DNA of 64,000 bases, taken from Glebionis coronaria. Its lineage: Eukaryota; Streptophyta; Magnoliopsida; Asterales; Asteraceae. Shown piece after piece: positions 42,882 through 54,125 of the stretch. The position numbers were made by a program, and so were the translations under genes. The stretch covers positions 395,936,974 to 396,000,973 of the forward strand of contig CM046878.1 of assembly GCA_025667525.1 (NCBI GenBank), given 5' to 3'. Position 1 is the first letter of the stretch. Each line of letters begins with the position of its first letter. A model generated the notes under the pieces. It searched no databases. It saw only the letters and a list, made by a program, of their open reading frames with translations, and was not told the DNA's origin.

Positions 42882-44677
42882 TAATAACCGTTATTAGTAT
42901 AATCGTTTTTCTTCTCGAATCGTGTCGAATTGATTTTACTTTTTCTCGTTAACACTTTATATGTTTTTGGTTAATAAACGGATATTTGGTAATATATATA
43001 CTAATATAAAATTGCAAAATATTAATAAGACGCCAAACAATGAAAGATGATAGAAATATTCAATAATAAAATGAACGTAACTACATTTTTTAAATCTAAA
43101 CGATGATGAACACATTCAAAATGAGAAAAAAGAATGAATTTAGTTAATAGTTGTAACCAATCAGAAAGTATCCCAAGTAACACATAACCGCCAAAGTAAT
43201 TAACACATAACCGCCAAAGTAATTATTAACAGTGATACTAATTTTAGTATGAGTATGGGACCTATAACGTAACTATTATCCTGACAGAGGGGTTAACGAA
43301 TCCTATGGCTAACTGACGGTGGACCGTGAGCGTAATGCAAATATATAAAGTAAAGGGATGCTCGTGTAAACCACCAAATTAATGCAAAAATTGAAACTGA
43401 GTGACAGAGTAATAGAGCAATGCACGAATTCTATTTACTACCGTTTTGGTAATTAATATTTTCAGTAAAGAAAACTTATTAACAACTTATCAATATACTT
43501 ACTAATAAAGTTGTACAATTAAACTTCTTAAACTAACTAAATTCAAATCAAACTCCACAACTAAGATCCATCAACTATTGATCCTACTGAACTCTCGAAT
43601 GCACAGCTAGTTAAACTAGTTTTCATTTGACTTATTGTTTGCACAAACTCTAACTTGAAAACTGATAATTCTATCAGTACGCTATTTCTATTTATTTCAT
43701 CTTATCCAATCTTTATCAACATTAAAATTCTGAATCTGATGCAAGTAAATCTTCAATAGTAACTGATCATCGAATCACAAATACATTAAAACTGAATTCG
43801 AATCAAACTCGAATCGTCTTCACCATAAACATCTACCGAAGCCAAATCAACACTAACTTTAATGAACTAAAACTGAATCATCGATATAACCAACAAAAAT
43901 CAAACTTTCATTAACTGAATCGAAAACAGTCTTTATTAAATTGAATCGAATTCATTGAATCAAAACTGAAGCTAAAGACAAATATAAAGAAGAATCATGT
44001 TATTATTCGAAATCCACAAACCACAACTAAATGAATAGCAAAACTTGTTATTAACCTGAAATTTGAAAACAAGTAATAACAAGAAGCTATGAATTTTGAT
44101 TTATATTTGAAAAGTAAACTAATCTACTACTACTCCTAAAACCTATGGAAGAAAAAGAGAAGACAGATATATAAAAAGTTAAAAATGAGATGCGTATATA
44201 TTATGCTATCTATCCTAATAAAAAACCAAATGGAATAAATGGGATACGTATGGTATAAGCGATATTTGATCTCATATTGTATATAAACATTGCATTCGTG
44301 GATTGTTGGGCCTCCAAACCAACCGGGCCTTCAATCTTTTTTTTCTTTTCTTAATGGACTTCAGGCTGCAACAGCATTAAACGGGTCTGATGGTTTGTTT
44401 TGGGCTATGGAATAACAATGGGTCGGTTCGACCCAGATAAATGGTGTCGAATCGGCCCGCTAAAATATGAAGGCACCGCCGGACTCGATTTTTCGCGCTC
44501 TTTCCATTTCTCGTGTTCGTTTTGGCTCTTTGGCTTCATTTCTTGTGATTTCTTTGATATCCGTACCTGCACACGCACAAACGACGAAACACACATATAC
44601 AAGGCATAATTGATAATTATTTGACCATTTTAAGTACGTTTTACGAGGAAATATGATGTGTAATTAGAGTCACATCA
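42882..44677 (-). repeat. 5' LTR of element J (right)
   Basis: 1,796 bp with the same ends as the left LTR. It has an extra tandem copy of about 24 bases (TAACACATAACCGCCAAAGT, at about 43171-43218). Its middle, about 43755-44590, has no resemblance to the left LTR's middle and includes a G+C-richer piece at 44300-44570. Confidence 0.88.
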
Positions 44678-44682
44678 ACATG
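44678..44682. repeat. Target-site duplication ACATG of element J, right
   Basis: Matches 36568-36572 exactly. Confidence 0.88.
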
Positions 44683-45698
44683 CATACAACTTCCATAGCA
44701 TAAGTTTAATAAAACATTTAGTAAACTTTTTCACGAGACTAAATTTCTACATAAATTATGTTGAGGTATTGGTTAAACTAATTAAAGAATTTACCCACAA
44801 CTATTCACAACGTACTTTTGCTAGAACTCGGATACGAACAAAGCAATACCCTTATTCATTGTGTTTCAGATGTGAATTTGTGGTAAATCACCCTTAAGGT
44901 ATAATTCAATTAATAATCGTAGGTAATTTCAATTTGACGCACAGGCGAGCCGGGAATTCGGTCAGCGACTAATGGCATAACACATCCTTCCTTAACCGGG
45001 TACATGACAATCGGTGCGTTATACCCACTTTATAGTTTGTCAAAAGGAGTAGGCCGTTAGATTATTATCGCAATTCACCAATCAACGTAATCTTATGTAA
45101 TTTAAATCTCTAACAAATCATTATATTCATATGATTTATTCCATATTATTTCTTTTCATAAAAAACCTTTGTTTACAACAATTCAACAATTTTAATATAA
45201 ACAAGTAAAAAACACTAAATCATAAACACATAATGACAATTTATATGTGAAATAAATGAATCAAATAGCTACATGCATACGATTTATTCAATAATCATCA
45301 AATCTAGGTCTTTATATTCATATAAAACTCTTCCTAATTCTAGATGTATTGAATCAAATAATCACGTAGCACATAAAATCATATAAACATATAATTTTAC
45401 GATCCATGAAAACATACACGTAATCATGGATTCCAAACAAATCTTAACAATTAAATCTCTAACGGATCGTAACCATACATGACATAACAATTAATCATGC
45501 AATTTAATCTAAAATTATACCACATGTAATTTAGGATTTCAAAACAATTCTTTTTTTTAATTAAAAATTCGGCCAAAACCTTAATTTTTAAAAAACAAAA
45601 CCCTAATTTTAAGAATACCTAAAAAAACATGTAGTTCTAACTCAAAACAATTATTAGTTAAAAAACTTTAGATTTTCGATAATTATAACATGTTAAAA
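44683..45698 (-). other. Leader of element I, LTR-proximal part
   Basis: Non-coding sequence on the - strand between the copia primer site and the J insertion. No ORF or other feature is seen. With 36063-36567 it makes a leader of about 1.5 kb, long for copia. Confidence 0.55.
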
Positions 45699-45713
45699 CG
45701 GCTCTCGGTGCCA
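45699..45713 (-). promoter_or_regulatory. Primer-binding site of element I
   Basis: The - strand reads TGGCACCGAGAGCCG directly after the LTR, resembling the copia site TGGTATCAGAGCC (initiator-methionine tRNA) with several changes. Confidence 0.55.
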
Positions 45714-46179
45714 CTGAAGGTTTATTAACATCATAACAATCATATAAAACCCTAAACGAGATCAAAGCACACATAGCGGAAGCGATTTAACAAGATCTAT
45801 AATAATAACAAAATTATAATTAGTCAAATTAGGGTTACATACCTTTACGCTAAAGCAAATCCACAAGACGAAGAACGAATCACCAATTCGGGTTTATACC
45901 GTAATATACCAAGATATAGTCTAAAGTAAGACTATATTACGATCTTGAACACACATAATACAATGAGCTAACCGTGATTCTAGCACGTGAAAACCGAGCT
46001 AAAACGCTTGTAAATAATCTACCCAACAACCCTAGAGAGGGGCTAGGACTAGATTATCAACACAATTGATCAACCAAGAAAACCAACTGAATACCCCTTC
46101 GTGGTATACCTTACGATCGGCCAAAGAGGAGAGGAGAAGGAGACATTCAAGTTATGAAGATTATGAGGGTAAAGGGATG

Positions 46180-46187
46180 TATTTATA
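46180..46187 (-). promoter_or_regulatory. TATA box in LTR of element I
   Basis: TATAAATA on the - strand (GGCCTATAAATACATCC), about 310 bases into the LTR. Confidence 0.65.
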
Positions 46188-46228
46188 GGCCTAAAATCCA
46201 TTGTAGCCCAAGTAAATAAAAGGCAAGT

Positions 46229-46242
46229 CCCCCCCCCCCCCC
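46229..46242. repeat. C14 homopolymer
   Basis: Fourteen C in a row within the copia LTR; the length may be unreliable in sequencing. Confidence 0.9.
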
Positions 46243-46492
46243 TGGAGCCCTAACCGACCGACGAACACCCCTCTATGGGGTATTCCGGAACCTTCCGTCC
46301 TTCTTCCTTTTAATTCCCCTTTCTATATATTACTTGATGCTCGTTAATAATTAACTATTAATTAATTAACGATCATTAAAGTTATATAGCTATTTAGCTC
46401 TGTTTAATAAATATAATAAATATATTTATTAAATAAATTAACTCTTTACGTATTGAGTGCAATCCCGTAATCTCAAGTTCGATCCTATCACA

Positions 46493-49400
46493 CGACTATT
46501 AAATATAAGTCCATAAAATTACAGTTTCTTGTTCCAAAAATCTTATAAACCCCTTTTTATGAATATTTAAAGTATAGTTTAGGCCTTGCAAAATCTTTGT
46601 GTTCCACCTTTTAATTTCTGTTTTTTAATTTTATTTGACTTTACTTCTTTGTTTATCAAAGATTTTTCAAAAAGTTTGTAAAATCCTTCAGACCCTTTGG
46701 CATATAAACTGATCATAGTAATCTGGTTGACAACCAAATAGTCGTGAAGCCTATATGTTGGAGTTATTTATGTTATCTTTCATTTTATTGCAAGTTTTTG
46801 GTTCCAAAGTTTGATTTCAAGAAAATCTGTATTTTCTGTTTTCTTTTGGATTTTTCACTCACCCCAAGGTACCCACGGCTTGAGTGACACCAAGATGTTG
46901 GTTATTTGTTCCTTTGATCTTGTTGTCTCTTGTTTGTTGGTTGTTTTATTGTCAACAGGTACAAGTAAGAGAAATCAACCACCCTCTTTGACTATTGTAG
47001 TCTGAGGGTGGTCTTCTTCATTTCCCTCAACATTAAAACAGCCTCCAATAGCCATGGTGGATATCTTGTTCCCAAAAAGCACATCAACTTATACTTGAAA
47101 GTGTGGATGTGCACTTTCAACAGTAAGTGGCTTTGAAAACTTTTTGATAACTTGTCTTTCTACCCAAAAGTGTGTTACTGTGATTTGTTGATTGGTTGTT
47201 AAATCTAGGTAATTTAGTGTTTAACAGTGGTCATTGTGTGTTTTATGCATGTTTTGTGTGTTTTTAGTTGATTTGCTGGTAATTTGTAGCTTAGTACTTT
47301 GTTAAATCCTAATCTGTTAACTAAAGGGGTGTTTAGTTTAGAACGTTAGTTTTGCTAATTTGCTAAGAAATCTGTCTATTTCAAGTAATCGAGGTCTATG
47401 ATTTTGATTAGTGTTGATATATTTTGTCTTGGAAAATGCTCTTTATGTCTTTGTATTGCAGATGTTCCTTTTGTGGTGTAGGTGGTCTCACAATACCCAG
47501 TGGTAATAACCATCTGTGTGAGGTTTTGAACACCAAACCAGCACAAACAATCAGTTTGAATTTATGTTTTAGGTACCCAAATCTTGTAGGATGGTATGAT
47601 TTAACTAAATTTAGGTCTTTTATACTTTACTTGGGGTTCTGGTAGTTTGTTTAAGCTTATTGAGCATTTTGAAATTCACCATAGAAGCTAATTCATGCCC
47701 CTATGAGTTTCTGTCAAGCCAGTTTTTGAGTGAGTGTTGAATGATTTTGTATTCTGCCTGATTTTAGGTTAAGTCTTTTGTAATACACTACACGAGTAAG
47801 ATTTTAGGTGATTGGAGTGGCATCTTCTTTGTTTTACAGCTGAAAGAAGTCCTTATCTTGTTTTTCTAGTCTCTTTAAATCACTAAATAAGCCACTGTCA
47901 TATAAGGAGCGATAGATCTTTTAATTCTTTTGGGTGTTGCGTATTGACTGTTAAGAAGTGCCTACTGATTATTTGTGGATTAACTTAGGCCTGATTAGTG
48001 TTTTTTAGATTGTGTTAGTAATTTGTAGTGTGTTTGTAGCCCGTAAACACCAAAGAAAGCAAAACGAGAAAGTGAGCATCCAAGTAAAAAGAAAGTGTGC
48101 TTGCTGACTGTTTGTACTCGTTGTGCACTTAGGATAAATTTGTGGCATGTGTTATTATTTGGTGTCCTTGGATTTTTTCCTTTGTTCCCACTGTCATTAC
48201 CACAACGAACGCCCAAGTACACAAAAAAGCTACTGAATTAATAGGGTTTATGTTTGATTGCTACTAGTCCACTGATTTCTTGTTTAGTGTATTTGTGTAT
48301 TGTGTTTGTGGTTCTGAGTTGTCGTTTGCGCATTCAATGACATAACAAGTATACCCTAAGAAAGAAAATCAAGTGTGTGCCTGCTCTTGCATAACTGTAG
48401 TCAATGTAAACCAAGTTATTAGGATCCTTTGTCTACCTACTAGTCTAACCCACTGTTTTGCTTTAAGATAACCAGCAGCTTAACTCTTTTATTTACTGTT
48501 TGTTCTTTGTGTATTATTTGGTAATCTTTGTGCTAGCTGTTTTTGTTTTGTGTATTGCTTGACTCCTCACTTGCAAAACGCAAGTGAGGGTGCCCTTGTT
48601 CCCCTACAATACAGCCATTCAAGCTCTCCCAAATTCCCAAAAATCAAGCAGTGAACAAAGAAAGTGATAAAGGTCCAAGTCTGGTGGTTTTGAACAACCA
48701 TTTCATGCTAATTTGGAGTTAATATAGATTTGTGTTTGTGTTTTTGTAATATAGAGTTATTGTACATCAAAGGTTAAACAAGATTTTTTTTTTTACAAAA
48801 AGTCACTGGCGTGGCTCGACCCTCTGACCACTCGTAGGAAGGCTCAAGGGGTCACCATTGTGCCAGTGCTTGTTATTGATAAGGTTTCCCACTATTTAAT
48901 ATTTAAAGTAATGTTTAGTTGTAGCTTATAATTAGGTTCGAACCTTATAAACTGGTTTTCAACTTGTTTAGATTATAATTTTCAACTTTTCCATTTTTCC
49001 TAAGTAGGGTATATAGTCTAGTATCTTTAAAAGCAAAAATTAGATTTTTACCTTTAATAATTAAATTTTAGTAATATTTTCATTTTAAATTTTAGAAATT
49101 AGTTTAAAAATAGTCAAAAGTATTATAAATTTTTGGAAAAATAATTTTTAGACTTTAATTAATATAATTTAGGTTTACAAAACTTTAAATTTTCATTTTC
49201 ACTTTTTATTAATTTTATTAATTTTTGAGTTTTTTTATTAAACTTTAAAAACTAATATAAATTAATTAAATAATTTTGGTTTACATTTTTGTTTTATTTA
49301 TATTTTTCTTAACTTAGACTAAAATTTTGGTAATTTTTAATGAAGTTTCGTTGTTCGTCACGTTTTACGATTTCGCGTTTTTATCGTCGTAGCATAACTT

Positions 49401-49610
49401 TTAGCGTAATTCGTCTTTAATTTTAAATCTTTCTCATCCAAAAACGATCACTAATCCAAACATTGTTTTTATATAATTGACACACAACACACAACTTATT
49501 CGAGAACGAACTCGTATTTATTCGGTTTTGCGTTTTTCCTAAAACGTAGAATTTAATACTTGCCCACTATACGTGTTTTTTTCTAAAACGTGTACGATTT
49601 TACTACATTA
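46493..49610 (+). repeat. 5' LTR of element E, second part
   Basis: It begins CGACT, matching the solo LTR at about 29153 just after its TATA box, then TTCTTGTTCC. Further shared points are GAAATTCACCATAG (47670), GAGGGTGCCCTTGTTCC (48585), GTGTTTGTGTTTTTGT (48735), the tRNA-like module and the tail (CTTATTCGAGAACGA, CTTGCCCACTATACG). The copies are strongly diverged elsewhere. There are no genes. Confidence 0.75.
48797..48880 (-). ncRNA. tRNA-like (Pol III box) module in LTR E, antisense
   Basis: The - strand carries TGGCACAATGG, an excellent A box, and 36 bases later GGGTCGAGCCAC, a weak B box, followed by TTTTTGT and a T-rich to A-rich run (A10 on the - strand at about 48786-48795). It lies at the same place as 30541-30621 in the solo LTR. 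It is possibly a tRNA-derived SINE head. Confidence 0.4.
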
Positions 49611-49615
49611 ATTTT

Positions 49616-49630
49616 TGGCGCCGCTGCCGA
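49616..49630 (+). promoter_or_regulatory. Primer-binding site of element E
   Basis: TGGCGCCGCTGCCGA, five bases after the LTR end; tRNA-Asp type, identical to B's over 13 bases. Confidence 0.85.
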
Positions 49631-50434
49631 GGAGGTGTTGTAGTGCCTTATATATATCGTGTTTGTGTGAGTAGTGCGTTTTTTCTTTTCATTTTTGGAA
49701 ATTGTAAATATCGTAAATACTCGTTTTTATTTTATTACTATATTGTAGAATATCCAAATAAATCCTGTTAATTTGTTCTCAATTAACACACAACAATTTT
49801 TTTCATTTTATCGTTTTTGTTTTCTTTTTGTGAATACCATATTATATTACGTAGCACAATTAATACAAAATAGTTATCCAAATACGCGAGAAATGGCACC
49901 TCAATAGTTGAGCGTTCTGGTCACTATTGTTGTATCAAATTCAAACAAAAATCAAAGGCAAAATAGATAAATACTCTTAAGAAATATAATCTCAATTGAT
50001 ACAAACTGTAAGGTGGGTATAAGGCGGTTGTATTTCACGACCTAAGGAGAAAAGGCTCTTAAGTGGTTCGTGCCGCCTCGTTTTCCCCGCTCGCTTGTGC
50101 GTATCGGTTTAGTGATGATTAATTAAGGGTTTGCCACTCAAGTATTACACATCTATTTTTGTGAGTTTCTATTATTGAACCTCGAATCATTTTGGCGTTC
50201 CGCCAACATTTCAAAGTCGACAAGGGTTTTTACTTGACGTAAATTTCTTCATTCTTCTTGGATTCATTAATCAAAACCTTTGATTAGTGGATAATTTTTG
50301 TATATTAATTTCTACGTAATACACCGAAAATCCAAAAAATTAAAAAACAATCAAAAACCAAAAAAAATTTGAAAAAGTTAAAAGAAACCCCAAAAAGAAT
50401 CTTCTTTGCTACCACCCATTCTTTACGTTAGTGA
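49631..50434 (+). other. Leader of element E
   Basis: A non-coding leader of 0.8 kb, A-rich in the last 100 bases before the gag ATG at 50435. Confidence 0.6.
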
Positions 50435-51892
50435 ATGCGCACTCGATCGAAGGATTATTCTAATTATAGCGACGTTTCGAATAGAGGCAATCGAAATCGA
50501 AGGAATCGACGACGAAGACGAGATTTAGAAACGAACGTTCCTAATATCGTTGTCGAAACTAGAGACGAGATGGCCGATAATCGTACGATGATGGAATTAC
50601 TCCAAGCACCCACCGAGGGTTATGGAGACGCGATTGTCATTCCCACAATCGATGCGGAGAATATTGAAATCAAAAGCGGAATGTTGACGTTGATTCAAGC
50701 GACAAAGTTTTTAGGACGTGAGGCGGATAATCCTCACGATCACATTCGGACTTTCAATCGACTTTTAGCTACGAGCAAGTACAAAACGTTGACACCGATG
50801 TCGTCAAGCTTATGCTTTTTCCATACTCGCTCGATAGCTCCGCCAAGGATTGGTACGAGAAAGAACCACCTAAATCCATAGCTACGTGGGAAGATCTCGT
50901 ATCTAAATTCGTTAATCATTTTTTCCCACCGTCTAAAACGACGTTTTTCAAAAACGAGATTACGATGTTTAGAGACGCGTGGGATCGTTTTAAGGAATTG
51001 CTTAGGCAATGTCCTCACAATGGATTTTTCGAGTTGCACCAAATCGATACGTTTTATAACGGTCTTAATCTTCACGAACAAGATTCGTTAAATTCCGCCG
51101 TCGGTGGAAATTCTTGGTGCAAGACTCCGAGAGACGCGTTAATGATTATCAAGAATAGATCTAAGGTTTTTCAACTCCGTAGCACACCGAGTGTTGCCAA
51201 TATCGCCAATATTATTAGTTCTAATCGCGATATTGAGAGAGTTGACGCAAAAGTCGATAAGTTGACGAATGTGTTTACGTCGTTCTTGATCAAAATGCAA
51301 AAGAAAGACACTCCAACTATAGTGAAAGCGTTTAAGGCTTCGTGTACGTTTTGCGGTGGACCACATAATTATTATGAGTGTACGAATACGGATGGCCAAA
51401 CGTCTAAATGGTAATTTTCAAAATCAAAATCAAAATAACGCCAGTCCATCGCAAGAAACAAATTACAACAATCAAGGCAAAAAATTTCAAAATCGTAACT
51501 ATTTTCAAGGGAATAATAATCAACAAGGAAATCGAGGTGATTATAATCAAGGTCAGAATTTAAATTGGCAAAATCGAGATTTTAACAACAACAATCAAAA
51601 CTCGAATTTTCAAAACAACGCTAATCAAGGAAACAGTTTTTCAAGCGGTAATCAAGGAAATTTTCAAAGAAATAATGAAAACCAAGGGAACTTTAATTCA
51701 AATCAAAATAGTTCGTCAAACGAGTTTCAAGAATATATGAAAAAGAATGAGGCTAATATGAGACGATTAGAGGGACAAATTGGTACTTTGAAAAACGAAT
51801 TTTCCAACACTTTGAAAGTTCAAAATAATAAAATTGAACGAGGTAAAAGTGAGATTAAAAAGATTTTTTCGGCAATTATGAGCAACAATTGA
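50435..51892 (+). pseudogene. Gag of element E, two frameshifts
   Basis: ATG at 50435 gives an Arg-rich N-terminus (RNRRNRRRRRD), MMELLQAPTEG and NPHDHIRTFNRLL. A shift at about 50800 leads to the frame 50812-51414: LFPYSLDSSAKDWYEKEPP, WEDLVSKFVNHFFPPSKT, DAWDRFKELLRQCPHNG, DTFYNGLNLHEQDSLN and a complete zinc knuckle CTFCGGPHNYYEC. A second shift at about 51400 opens the Asn/Gln/Gly-rich linker (51410-51700) and a helical YMKKNEANMRRLEGQIGTLK to 51892. The knuckle is intact, unlike B's. Confidence 0.85.
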
Positions 51893-52601
51893 GTTCGTCT
51901 TTGAGTGCGTTACCAAGCAACACTGTGGTTAATATGAAGGAACACGTTAAAGTCGCCACATCGTCTAATAGAAAAGGTCATATGATTAAACCTAACCTTG
52001 ATAACTTTAGAGTTGCGCCTTCGTCTCGACCCTCGAGTTCTAAAACGCCCTCATATTCTAGAGCCGAGGGAATGAACGTGGTGACCAAGGAAAAGAGTGC
52101 ACACCCTCGTGTACCTCAAATTCCATCCACGGTTCAAAAAGAGAGCTTCATCGACCTTACGAAAGTGACCCTTGAGGAATCTTGTGCTTTGATTCTTCTA
52201 ATAAAACCAAAAAGGCATATGCCGAAAAAGGAAGAAGATCCGGGCCAATTTCTCCTACCATGTGATTTTCCCAAGATTGAGGGATGTATAGCACTTGCGG
52301 ATTTAGGTGCTAGCATCAATCTCATGCCTCATTCTCTTTTGGAAATTGATGAGATTGCCTAATCTTATCCCTACGAACATGACAATCGAGCTTGAAAATT
52401 GTACACCACCAAACCAATTGGTATAGCCGAGGATGTCTAAGTTAAGATTGGAAAGTTTATTTTTCCCGTAGACTTCGTCATTTCTGATTATGAGTGTAAC
52501 CCTAAATGTCCCATTATTTTAGGTCGACCCTTTTTATCGACGGCTCGAGCCGTAATCGACGTTCACAGTGGGAAATTAACTATGACTTATGGGGAGGATT
52601 A
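51889..52601 (+). pseudogene. Protease of element E, broken
   Basis: The frame 51889-52362 carries the linker SALPSNTVVN (also in B) and the active site CIALADLGASINLMP. It ends at TAA 52360 after LLEIDEIA, a small length change. The remaining protease strand (IGKFIFPVDFVISDYE, CPIILGRPFLSTARAVIDV) is read in another frame from about 52440 to 52601. Motifs match B's protease. Confidence 0.85.
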
Positions 52602-53128
52602 AATGGAATTTTTCGCGAATAGATCCTAAATTTCAAATGATCAACCTAAAACCGATGTTTCAAAATTTGATAATTTCAAAGTACATACTTTAGCGGAAAA
52701 AATGAGGCTAGATTCATGTTTTGAAAGAATTAAAAGTAACGGTTTTAGAGATGAAGATTTTAATGATGAAGAATATGTGTACTTAATTGAAAAGGGTATT
52801 CGTAAATTTATGGATGAAAAATCGTTTTGGGATATATTAGGCGAAACAAATGAACAAACAATTCTGAAGGAAGACGTTAGCTCCATCACGACAATGACAA
52901 AAATGGACTCGCTTTCACCACCTTCGAAGGACCATGACTTTGAGGCCCATTCTTCTAAGCCCATTGAAGTGCCTCCCACTCCTATCCCAAAACCCATTAA
53001 GGCTAAGGAAGTGGCCCAACCCAATGCAATCTCACCCATCATAGAAATGTCACCTAAGCATAGCCCAAGGGCTTGTAAGACCATGGTTGTGACTCTCGAG
53101 AAATCCGCTCGAGAACTTGCTCACCTCG
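52602..53128 (+). pseudogene. Spacer between protease and RT of element E
   Basis: The open frame 52702-53128 (about 142 codons) has VYLIEKGIRKFMDEKSFWD and a Pro/Ser/Lys-rich tail. In Athila pol such a poorly conserved spacer precedes RT. Element F starts within it, and the stop read at 53131 belongs to F. Confidence 0.55.
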
Positions 53129-53930
53129 TATAATAACCCGAACTTAACGTAATCATTTTACCCTAACTATGTAACCGATTTTGAATTTCTAGGTGAATGT
53201 AAGTATTGTATTGTTTGATGGTTTAAGTTGAAATGGTGTTTGAGCCTTTATTTGATGTTCTGACGAATGGAATTTATCCAATAAATAATCGAGAAGACGA
53301 CGAATGCCATATTTTAGCCGTGAGAGTTATTATTTTTTATTTTTAGTATTTTTTGACTTATGGTCGTATTCGGTTGTAAACGAGTCGAAAGCGTGTTCTT
53401 ATAATTTCGTTATGCATTAATTTAATTATCGGGCTCGAGATTTAATTAGAGTAAATTTTAATTGGTAAAAACCGAGCGGAAGCTTTATTCATATCCGCGG
53501 CCCAACACTAAACCAAACACACCCTTATTTTACTTATTATGTTGTCTAGCAAAACTTGTTGCCAAACACCCCCTTACTCACTACTATCACTACTTAAAAA
53601 AAAATAAAAACACAGACACTTACCATATTATTCTTACAAAAATAAAAGAGCTGTTGCTCTCCTCTTTCTCTCTGGTTCTACACAGAAACAACAACCATCA
53701 TCATCTCCATCAATTTTTCTTCACCAAATCATAATTAAATCATCCAAAATCATTCACCTATCATTCCTAAACAAATCCCACCATCAATTTAACATGATTA
53801 ATGTGTTTTAGAAAAATCAAAAATTTCAAAAAATCATCAATGGTGGTGTAATCTGAATTTTATGCTTAGGAAGTATTAAGGGCTGGTGGTGCTATTGCTC
53901 CATGTATTTTGGTATAGATCTGATTTTTTA

Positions 53931-54125
53931 GGCGCGTTTGGTTACGGGTTTTAAAAACTGTCAAAAAGGGTGTTTGGTTGAGGGTTTTATAGCCCATAAG
54001 GGTGCATTTGTTTGTGTGTTTAAAACTGATATTATAAGGCGTTTGGATAACGGGTTTGTTGTCCATTTGAGAGCGGTTGGTTCTGAGTTTTAAAAGTCTA
54101 AAGGGCGTTTGGGTGTGTGAATAGC
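53931..54125. repeat. About 36-bp degenerate tandem array (GGCGTTTGG...TTTTAAAA)
   Basis: About six units start GGCGCGTTTGG, GGTGTTTGG, GGTGCATTTG, GGCGTTTGG, AGCGGTTGG and GGCGTTTGG at roughly 53931, 53969, 54000, 54037, 54071 and 54103. It lies just beyond the point where the two F LTRs diverge. Confidence 0.7.

Larger units (their letters stand above)
36573..44677 (-). mobile_element. Element J: gag-only (TR-GAG-like) Athila-type retrotransposon
   Basis: A complete 8,105-bp unit on the - strand with LTRs at both ends, a 5-bp target duplication ACATG, a degenerate tRNA-Asp-type primer site, gag, a 3' ORF and a polypurine tract, but no protease, RT, RNase H or integrase. Gag leads directly into the 3' ORF. 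Terminal-repeat elements with only GAG are known in plants and depend on autonomous relatives for enzymes. Elements A, B and E in this window are related by leader, primer site or 3' region. The two LTRs share their ends but differ in the middle. It is inserted in the 5' leader of copia element I. Confidence 0.9.
34124..46492 (-). mobile_element. Element I: Ty1/copia retrotransposon, reverse strand, interrupted
   Basis: Reading the - strand from the right: LTR 46492-45715, primer site 45713-45699, leader 45698-44683, insertion of element J, rest of leader, gag and protease (36062-35032), integrase (34731-34124), then element C cuts it off. RT, RNase H and the 3' LTR are not found nearby. The LTR's outer end at 46492 falls next to CGACT, which matches the E-family LTR sequence just after its TATA box, so element I inserted into E's LTR. 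Confidence 0.75.
45715..46492 (-). repeat. 5' LTR of element I
   Basis: On the - strand it starts TGTGATAGGATCGAACTTG and ends AAACCTTCA, about 778 bp. It has a TATA box and, downstream, a run of pyrimidine-rich sequence as in many copia LTRs. A run of 14 C lies at 46229-46242. The other LTR is missing, so the ends rest on TG/CA and the primer site. Confidence 0.65.
46493..53128 (+). mobile_element. Element E: Athila-like retrotransposon, 5' LTR to protease
   Basis: It consists of the second part of its LTR, a tRNA-Asp-type primer site, gag, protease and the start of the region before RT. Element F interrupts it at 53129; RT onward is not in the window. The LTR end ACTACATTA matches the solo LTR end ACTACATCA. 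The first part of the LTR is probably 13365-14208. Confidence 0.8.

Noticed and set aside
44290..44600. A host gene exon (69-codon ORF at 44400)
   Set aside because: It sits within the unmatched middle of J's right LTR, has no recognisable motif, and both strands are open; composition is the likelier reason.
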